64,000 nt of DNA from Clostridia bacterium (lineage in GTDB: Bacteria; Bacillota; Clostridia; Christensenellales; Borkfalkiaceae): contig JAFYTO010000014.1 of the NCBI GenBank assembly GCA_017558825.1, positions 1 through 64,000 of the forward strand, in the 5' to 3' direction. Within the stretch, counting starts at the first letter, position 1. Each line of letters opens with the position of its first letter. The notes under the pieces were generated by a model. The model did no database searches. It was given only the letters and a program-made list of their open reading frames with translations, and was not told the DNA's origin. Positions 56,207-62,021 of the stretch are shown here, in pieces. The position numbers were made by a program, and so were the translations under genes.

Positions 56207-58569
56207 TTAGTAACAAAACTTTAAAGCAACTTGAATATGATAAAATATTAGAAAAGTTGAATAGTTTTGCCGTGCTTGACGGTACAAAAAATTTAATAAA
56301 AGAACTTTTACCTATTAGTAGTTATGCGGTAGTAAAACATTTGCTTGACAAAACTCAAGAGGGTTTTTGCCTTTTATATAATGAAGGCGTTGGCGTTGTA
56401 GAGTATTTTACAGCGCTTTTAGACGAGCCTGAAAGGGCTATGCGTGGTGGTGTTTTAAACTTTCAAGAATTGTTAAAATGCGCAAGGTTATTAAGAGCTT
56501 CACGCATTACAAAAAACAGTATTGTTTCAGCAACAACTAACGCCCCAATTTTAAAAGAAATAGCAAATAAAATTTATGTTGAAAATTACTTAGAAAATTC
56601 GATATTTTCTAAGATTTTAAGCGAAACTCAAATGGCAGATACTGCCAGTGATAAACTTTATTCTATACGGCAATCTATTAAAGAAATTACTGAAAAAATT
56701 AGGATAAAACTCAACGATTATATGCGTAAAGATGCCAACAAGTTTATGCAAGATAACGTTGTATCTAAGCGTTTTGACCGTTACGTTATTCCCGTTAAAA
56801 GCGAATACGTTACAAAAGTTAAAGGTTTAATTCACGACCGTTCTCAAAGTGGAAACACTTTCTTTATTGAACCGCAAGAAATTTTAGACCTTAATAATGA
56901 ACTTAGAAACGCTGTCATTAGTGAGAATCAAGAAATTGAAAGAATACTTCAAGAACTTTCTTCCGCTATTGGCTTAATTTCTAACAGGCTTTACGAAAAT
57001 GAAACGTATTTATGTGATATTGACCTTACTTTTTGTAAGGCACAATATGCGTATCAAACAAAAAGCATATATCCTAATTTAAATTCTAACGGAATTATAA
57101 ATATTAAAACCGGTAGGCACCCCTTAATTGATGCAAAAAAAGCAGTTCCAGTATCAGTAAGCGTGGGTGAAAATTATAACTACGTTTTAATTTCAGGCCC
57201 TAATACGGGCGGTAAAACGGTAACTTTAAAACTAGTTGGGCTTCTTACATTAATGGCAATGACGGGGCTTTTTGTTCCGTGTGAAGAGGAGAGTAGTCTT
57301 TCGACTTTTGACAGTGTTTGTGCTGATATTGGCGATGAGCAAAGTATAGAGCAAAATTTATCAACTTTTTCATCGCACCTAAAAAATATTATAGATATTT
57401 TACAAATAGCAAACAAAAATTCGCTTGTTTTAATAGATGAATTGGGTGCTGGCACAGACCCTGATGAGGGAAGCGCAATAGCTTTAGCTGTTTTAACTGC
57501 GCTTTTAAATAAAGATAGTATTGGTTTGGTAACAACACACTTTAATTCGCTTAAGGAATTTGCTTATTCTAATAGCAAAGTTTTAAATGCTTCAATGGAT
57601 TTTGACAGTTCTACTTTTGCGCCTTTATACAAATTAAGAACTGGCCTTGCAGGTACGTCTAACGCTATAGAAATTGCTGTTAGGCTTGGTTTGAACAAGG
57701 AAATTGCAAACTTGGCAACGTCATTTTTAACTAGCGAAAAAATTTCCTTTAACAATATGCTTAAAGAAGCTGAAATTGTTAAAGAAAGGGCAGAAAAAGA
57801 GGCTAGCGAGATAAAAAGTTTAAAAGAAGAGCAAGTTAAATTATTAAATAAATTAAATTTAGAAAAAGATAAATTTTATAAAGAAAAAGAAAAGTTTTTA
57901 CTTAAAGCTAAAATTGAGGCAAAAAAAGCGTTTTCTTCAAAACTCGAAGAGGCGGAAGATATGCTTTTAGAAATGAAAGATATTTTTAATAAAGACGAGT
58001 ACGTTAATAGTGACCTTGTTAAAATGGCAACGTTAAAAAATAAAATTTCTAGCTTGCAATTTAATTTGGACGAGCAAAATAGCTCGCTAAATAATTATCA
58101 CGCCGTTGACTTTAAAAATTTAAAAGTTGGAGCGTCTGTTTTTGTTAAGTCTTTAGAAAGCGTTGGCGAAGTTTTAGAAATCAACCAAAACAAAGGCTTT
58201 GCTTGGGTTATGGTTGGAAATATGAAAACTAAGTGTAAAGCCGAAGATATATTGCTTGTTAACGGTAATAAGCCGGTTAATTCAGGCGTAAAAGTTAGCG
58301 TTAAAAGAAGTTTAAATACCGAGGTTAAAACGGAATTAAACGTAATAGGTTTAAACGTTGACGAGGCACTTTTAAAAGTAGAAAACTTTTTAGATAGTGC
58401 TGTAGTGTCTAACTTAAATGAGGTTAGAATAGTTCACGGCAAAGGTTTAAATATACTTTCTAGTGCAATTCATAATTACTTAAAAGGCGTAAAATATGTA
58501 GATGCGTATAGGTTTGGAAAATACGGAGAAGGCGAGCACGGCGTAACAATAGTTACGTTTAAAGAGTGA
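56203..58569 (+). CDS. mutS2: MutS2 (ribosome/DNA-associated MutS family ATPase), altered Smr motifs
   Basis: The 788-residue protein has the MutS2 ATPase: Walker A SGPNTGGKTVTL near 330, Walker B LVLIDELGAGTDPDEGSA near 408, a long coiled coil (about 520-630), and a C-terminal Smr domain (712-788). MutS2 has been tied to DNA recombination suppression and, in Bacillus, to splitting collided ribosomes. The Smr motifs are changed: LDLRG is LNVIG, and HGKGTG is HGKGLN (His745). The ATG overlaps the U32 stop (ATGA). Confidence 0.92.
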   Translation: MISNKTLKQLEYDKILEKLNSFAVLDGTKNLIKELLPISSYAVVKHLLDKTQEGFCLLYNEGVGVVEYFTALLDEPERAMRGGVLNFQELLKCARLLRASRITKNSIVSATTNAPILKEIANKIYVENYLENSIFSKILSETQMADTASDKLYSIRQSIKEITEKIRIKLNDYMRKDANKFMQDNVVSKRFDRYVIPVKSEYVTKVKGLIHDRSQSGNTFFIEPQEILDLNNELRNAVISENQEIERILQELSSAIGLISNRLYENETYLCDIDLTFCKAQYAYQTKSIYPNLNSNGIINIKTGRHPLIDAKKAVPVSVSVGENYNYVLISGPNTGGKTVTLKLVGLLTLMAMTGLFVPCEEESSLSTFDSVCADIGDEQSIEQNLSTFSSHLKNIIDILQIANKNSLVLIDELGAGTDPDEGSAIALAVLTALLNKDSIGLVTTHFNSLKEFAYSNSKVLNASMDFDSSTFAPLYKLRTGLAGTSNAIEIAVRLGLNKEIANLATSFLTSEKISFNNMLKEAEIVKERAEKEASEIKSLKEEQVKLLNKLNLEKDKFYKEKEKFLLKAKIEAKKAFSSKLEEAEDMLLEMKDIFNKDEYVNSDLVKMATLKNKISSLQFNLDEQNSSLNNYHAVDFKNLKVGASVFVKSLESVGEVLEINQNKGFAWVMVGNMKTKCKAEDILLVNGNKPVNSGVKVSVKRSLNTEVKTELNVIGLNVDEALLKVENFLDSAVVSNLNEVRIVHGKGLNILSSAIHNYLKGVKYVDAYRFGKYGEGEHGVTIVTFKE

Positions 58570-58577
58570 GGGGAAAT

Positions 58578-59150
58578 ATGAGTAATAATTCAAGCAGTTC
58601 ATTTTTAGAAGTTTCAATAGGTCCAAAAAATGAAAAGAAGCAAAAAACAACGTATACAATATTGTTTTATTTAAATATTGCGTTAATAGTTCTTTCAATT
58701 GGCTGTTTTATAAATGCTTTTTACGTGTCTAATTTGTTTTGGTTTCCGTTTGCGCTTTTATTGTTTTTTGATATCGTAGTATCTGTATTTAAGCGTAAGT
58801 GCTACAATTTTTACGATTACGCTTTCATTTTGGGCTCTGTAAGAACTCACGTTGTTATAAACAATAAAAAGTCTAAACCATTTGCTTATTTTGATTGCAA
58901 TAAAATTTTACAAGCTGGTAATGTTAATAGTGATTTTTACGTAAGAAACTCTTACAATAAGCAATATAAAGTTTATGTTGCTACTCCTAACGAGTTAACT
59001 GAATACGACCCAATATTCTTAGTTCAAGGCGAGAAAGAGGTAAAAATTATAGCTTTACAGTTTAATGAAAAGTTTTTATCTAAAATTTTAAGTTGTTCTT
59101 CTCTTCAAAAATTTGATAGAGATTACTTAAAGCTTATATCAAATAAATAA
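58578..59150 (+). CDS. Membrane protein of unknown function
   Basis: A 190-residue protein with two membrane segments (about 27-47 and 52-72), then a soluble domain of about 110 residues. The family is not recognised. GAGGGG 4-5 nt before the ATG makes this the better start than the GTG at 58566. It lies 8 bp after mutS2 and 11 bp before the cysteine desulfurase gene. Confidence 0.6.
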   Translation: MSNNSSSSFLEVSIGPKNEKKQKTTYTILFYLNIALIVLSIGCFINAFYVSNLFWFPFALLLFFDIVVSVFKRKCYNFYDYAFILGSVRTHVVINNKKSKPFAYFDCNKILQAGNVNSDFYVRNSYNKQYKVYVATPNELTEYDPIFLVQGEKEVKIIALQFNEKFLSKILSCSSLQKFDRDYLKLISNK

Positions 59151-59161
59151 TTAAGGTTTAT

Positions 59162-60292
59162 ATGCAAAAAATAATATATTTAGATAACGGCGCAACAACA
59201 AAGCCGTTTAAAAACTCAATAGAAATTGCTAGTAAATATTTAGAAGAAAATTATTTTAACGCTTCTTCGCTTTATAACGGTGGGGTTGAAGCAGGTTTGG
59301 CAATTAGCGATGCAAGAAAGTCAATTTCAAGCATATTCGGCTTGAACTTTGACGTAATTTTTGTTTCTTGCGGTAGTGAGGCTAATAATACTGCAATAAA
59401 TTCATATTTGAAGCGTGGTAATGCTGTTACAACTTTAGGCGAGCATTCTGCTGTTTACGAGCCGTTTAACGAATTTAAAAAAGCTGGTTATGACGCGCGC
59501 TTTGCCACGCTTAATGCTGACGGTTCAGTAAACGTAGAAAACTTATTAAGCCTCGTTGATAAAAATACGGTTTTTGTTTCGGTAATGCATGTAAACAATG
59601 AAACGGGAGCTATAAATGATATTAATTACATAGCAAGGCGTGTTAAAGAAATAAATCCACGCATAATTTTTCACGCAGATGGTGTTCAAGCCTTTTTAAA
59701 AATCCCATACACGTTAAGTTGTGATATTGACCTTTATTCTATTTCAGCGCACAAAATAAATGCGCTTAAAGGTGTTGGTGCACTAATTAAGAATAAACGT
59801 GTTAAAAATTTAAAACCTCTTATATTCGGTGGTGGTCAAGAAAGTGGGCTTAGAAGCGGTACGGAAAACATATTTGGTATAAAAGTGTTTGAAGCTAGTG
59901 CTTTAACTCATTTAAAATCTTTAAAAGAAAATTATCAAAACGCTATTGAATTAAAAAAGTATCTTTTAAATGGTTTAGATTCTTCTATATTTAAAATAAT
60001 TAGCAGTGAGAATTGCTCGCCGTACATAATTAGCGTTTCGGCAGTTGGCTTAAGGGGCGAGGTTTTACAGCATATGCTTGAAAATTACGGAATTTACGTT
60101 GGCACGGGCTCGGCTTGCTCCTCTAAAAACAGGCACAGTAGGGTTTTAAAAGCTATTGGTTATGATGAAAAGGTGCTTGACGGTGTTTTAAGAATTAGTT
60201 TTTCAAGTCAAACGACGTTAGACGAGGTGAAAACTGCAGTGAGCGCGCTTAACGAGTGTGCTAATAATTTAAAAAGGACAATGCAAAAATGA
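59162..60292 (+). CDS. Cysteine desulfurase (IscS/NifS-like)
   Basis: The 376-residue PLP enzyme removes sulfur from cysteine. DNGATTKPF starts the protein, the PLP lysine is Lys198 in SAHKIN, and the catalytic cysteine is Cys319 in GTGSACSS. It overlaps thiI by 4 nt, so it most probably donates sulfur to ThiI for tRNA thiolation, as dedicated NifZ does in Bacillus. AAGG lies before the ATG. Confidence 0.93.
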   Translation: MQKIIYLDNGATTKPFKNSIEIASKYLEENYFNASSLYNGGVEAGLAISDARKSISSIFGLNFDVIFVSCGSEANNTAINSYLKRGNAVTTLGEHSAVYEPFNEFKKAGYDARFATLNADGSVNVENLLSLVDKNTVFVSVMHVNNETGAINDINYIARRVKEINPRIIFHADGVQAFLKIPYTLSCDIDLYSISAHKINALKGVGALIKNKRVKNLKPLIFGGGQESGLRSGTENIFGIKVFEASALTHLKSLKENYQNAIELKKYLLNGLDSSIFKIISSENCSPYIISVSAVGLRGEVLQHMLENYGIYVGTGSACSSKNRHSRVLKAIGYDEKVLDGVLRISFSSQTTLDEVKTAVSALNECANNLKRTMQK

Positions 60293-61446
60293 GCAAAGTA
60301 TTAATAGTTCGCTGGTGCGAAATACATTTAAAGGGTAAAAATAGAGGCTTTTTTGAAAAGCTTTTATATGACAATATTAAACACGCTATTAAAGATATAA
60401 ACTGTAATCTTGTTAGAATTCCAGGCAGATATTTAATAGAAAATTTAAGTGATTTAGACGTTGAAACTTGCATTTTAAAGTTAAAAGCCGTTAGCGGAAT
60501 ACACTCCGTTTCTCTTGCTACTTGTATTGAAACTAGTGTTGAAAACGTTAAAAAAGTTGCGCTAGACGTTTGCAAAGATAAAGTAGGAACTTTTAAAGTT
60601 GAAACTAAGCGCGCGGATAAAAAGTTTGAAATTCAGTCAACTGATTTTTCAAGAATGATAGGTGCTGAAATTTTAAAGTCAAACAAAAATTTAAGTGTTG
60701 ACGTGCATTCTCCAAACTTTACTCTATATATAGATATTCGTGAAAATAACAAAACGCACGTTTTTACAAATACTATTAAAATGATGGGTGGCATGCCGGT
60801 AGGCTCGTCTGGAAAGGGTATGGTTATGCTTTCAGGCGGTATAGATAGCCCTGTAGCATCTTATATGATGGCTAAGCGTGGTATGAAGCTTGAAGCGGTG
60901 CATTTTCATTCTTATCCGTACACTGGCGAGCTTGCAAAGCAAAAAGTTATTGAACTTGCTAAAATTATATCTAATTACAGCCAAGGTTTAACGTTGCATA
61001 TAGTTAAATTTACGGAAATTCAGGAAGCTATTCACGAAAAACTTCCTGAAGAGTATATGATAACAATGATGCGTAGATTTATGATGCGCATTAGTGAAAG
61101 ACTTGCAAACAAACAAGGCGCAGGCGCAATTATTACAGGCGAGTGTTTAGGTCAAGTTGCAAGCCAAACTGTTGAAAGTATAACGTCTTCACAAAACGCG
61201 GTTAACGTTTTGCCTGTTTTAAGACCGCTTATTGGTTTTGACAAGCTTGAAATTATTGATATTGCAACAAATATTGGAACTTATGAAACAAGTGTACTTC
61301 CTTATGAAGATTGTTGTACGGTATTTTTACCTAAATATCCTGTAATCAAGCCAAAACTTGAAAAAGTTGAGTATTTTGAAACTCTTTTAAACGTTGAAGG
61401 TTTAATAGAAAACGCTTTAAATAATACTGAAGTTATTAAATTGTAA
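60289..61446 (+). CDS. thiI: tRNA 4-thiouridine sulfurtransferase ThiI
   Basis: ThiI adenylates and thiolates U8 of tRNAs and can also supply sulfur for thiamine. The 385-residue protein has an NFLD-THUMP region (1-170) and the PP-loop domain with SGGIDSPVASYMMAKRG from Ser182. The C-terminal rhodanese domain of E. coli ThiI is absent, normal for Gram-positives, where the neighbouring desulfurase acts directly. It ends at a strong terminator. Confidence 0.95.
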   Translation: MSKVLIVRWCEIHLKGKNRGFFEKLLYDNIKHAIKDINCNLVRIPGRYLIENLSDLDVETCILKLKAVSGIHSVSLATCIETSVENVKKVALDVCKDKVGTFKVETKRADKKFEIQSTDFSRMIGAEILKSNKNLSVDVHSPNFTLYIDIRENNKTHVFTNTIKMMGGMPVGSSGKGMVMLSGGIDSPVASYMMAKRGMKLEAVHFHSYPYTGELAKQKVIELAKIISNYSQGLTLHIVKFTEIQEAIHEKLPEEYMITMMRRFMMRISERLANKQGAGAIITGECLGQVASQTVESITSSQNAVNVLPVLRPLIGFDKLEIIDIATNIGTYETSVLPYEDCCTVFLPKYPVIKPKLEKVEYFETLLNVEGLIENALNNTEVIKL

Positions 61447-61460
61447 GGCGTAGTTATAAT

Positions 61461-61494
61461 AAAAAAACGCGTGGATTATACCACGCGTTTTTTA
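61461..61494 (+). terminator. Rho-independent terminator of thiI
   Basis: AAACGCGTGG (61465-61474) pairs with CCACGCGTTT (61481-61490), with A-run upstream and T-run downstream; it could work in both directions. Confidence 0.92.
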
Positions 61495-61580
61495 TCTCAC
61501 CCTTTAATTATACCATAAAAATAGGGGCTTGTAAATATGTTTTTTAAAAATAAAGTTGGGTAAAATTTTTTGGTTTTGTA

Positions 61581-61609
61581 TTGACTTTTAGCCCTTTTAA
61601 CCTTATAAT
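61581..61609 (+). promoter_or_regulatory. Promoter of the small structured RNA
   Basis: TTGACT (61581-61586) and TATAAT (61604-61609) with a 17-bp spacer; start predicted near 61616. Between the thiI terminator and this promoter (61495-61580) I see nothing. Confidence 0.85.
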
Positions 61610-61678
61610 AAAAGTACAAAAGGGAGGGTAATACCAATGAACAGTTAAAGTCATACTAATTTAAGGAGGTGCTTAAAA

Positions 61679-61747
61679 ATGTATGTAAAAAGGTTTAAAA
61701 AAGGATTACTCAAAACAATTAAGGTTAGTTGGAGGGCAGGCCAATGA
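61679..61747 (+). CDS. Possible 22-residue basic peptide
   Basis: AAGGAGGT (61663-61670) stands 8 nt before an ATG opening a 22-codon frame, M-Y-V-K-R-F-K-K-G-L-L-K then T-I-K-V-S-W-R-A-G-Q. It is strongly basic (7 Lys/Arg) with a hydrophobic face, resembling a small cationic peptide. Its TGA overlaps the ATG of a 7-codon frame (ATGA). Whether the peptide itself matters or only its translation cannot be told. Confidence 0.45.
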   Translation: MYVKRFKKGLLKTIKVSWRAGQ

Positions 61748-61865
61748 ATAGTGAAACTCAAAATTAAACGCTTAACTCCGTAAGTTTTGGCGGCAGTGTA
61801 CGCAAGGTTATTTTAGTAAAAACGGTAACAAGCGCAGGCTTAAAAACTAAATAAATTCGCTTTTT

Positions 61866-61910
61866 AGCGGTGTTTGATAATTTCAAACGCCGCTATTATT
61901 TTTTTTAAAA
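61866..61910 (+). terminator. Rho-independent terminator of the small RNA
   Basis: GCGG-t-GTTTGA (61867-61877) pairs with TCAAAC-g-CCGC (61883-61893), followed by TATTATTTTTTTT. Confidence 0.88.
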
Positions 61911-61923
61911 GATAGTGTAAAAA

Positions 61924-61983
61924 TTATAAAAACATATAAAATATTATAAAATAATTAAAAAGAATTATAAAAAGTTATAAAAA
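61924..61983. repeat. Six phased A-tract repeats upstream of nadE
   Basis: Copies of TTATAAAAA or close variants start at 61924, 61934, 61944, 61954, 61965 and 61975, spaced 10 or 11 bp. A-runs of 4-5 are thus on one face of the helix over six turns, which predicts a DNA bend. The array ends 4 bp before the nadE -35 box. It may also be a binding array for a regulator. Confidence 0.75.
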
Positions 61984-61986
61984 TGC

Positions 61987-62015
61987 TTTACTAATTTATT
62001 ATTTTATTATATAAT
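61987..62015 (+). promoter_or_regulatory. Promoter giving a leaderless nadE transcript
   Basis: TTTACT (61987-61992) and TATAAT (62010-62015) with a 17-bp spacer. The seventh base after the -10 box is the A of the ATG at 62022, so the mRNA is expected to start at the start codon. No Shine-Dalgarno is present. Confidence 0.7.
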
Positions 62016-62021
62016 TTGAAT

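Larger units (their letters stand above)
61616..61910 (+). ncRNA. Structured RNA with micro-ORFs, unknown family
   Basis: A roughly 295-nt transcript is bounded by a good promoter and a strong terminator. No frame longer than 22 codons is present. Hairpins are visible: AAGC-gcag-GCTT, GTTA...TAAC enclosing TTTT-agt-AAAA, and CTTA...TAAG. Three tiny frames each have a strong SD: 61637-61648 (M-N-S), 61679-61747 (22 residues) and 61744-61767 (M-N-S-E-T-Q-N). It could be a regulatory RNA, an attenuator-like leader or a small peptide operon. I do not recognise a family. Confidence 0.6.

Noticed and set aside
61616..61910. tmRNA, RNase P RNA, SRP RNA or 6S RNA
   Set aside because: The conserved cores of these RNAs (tRNA-like ends, P4 helix, SRP Alu/S-domain loops, central bubble) are not visible.
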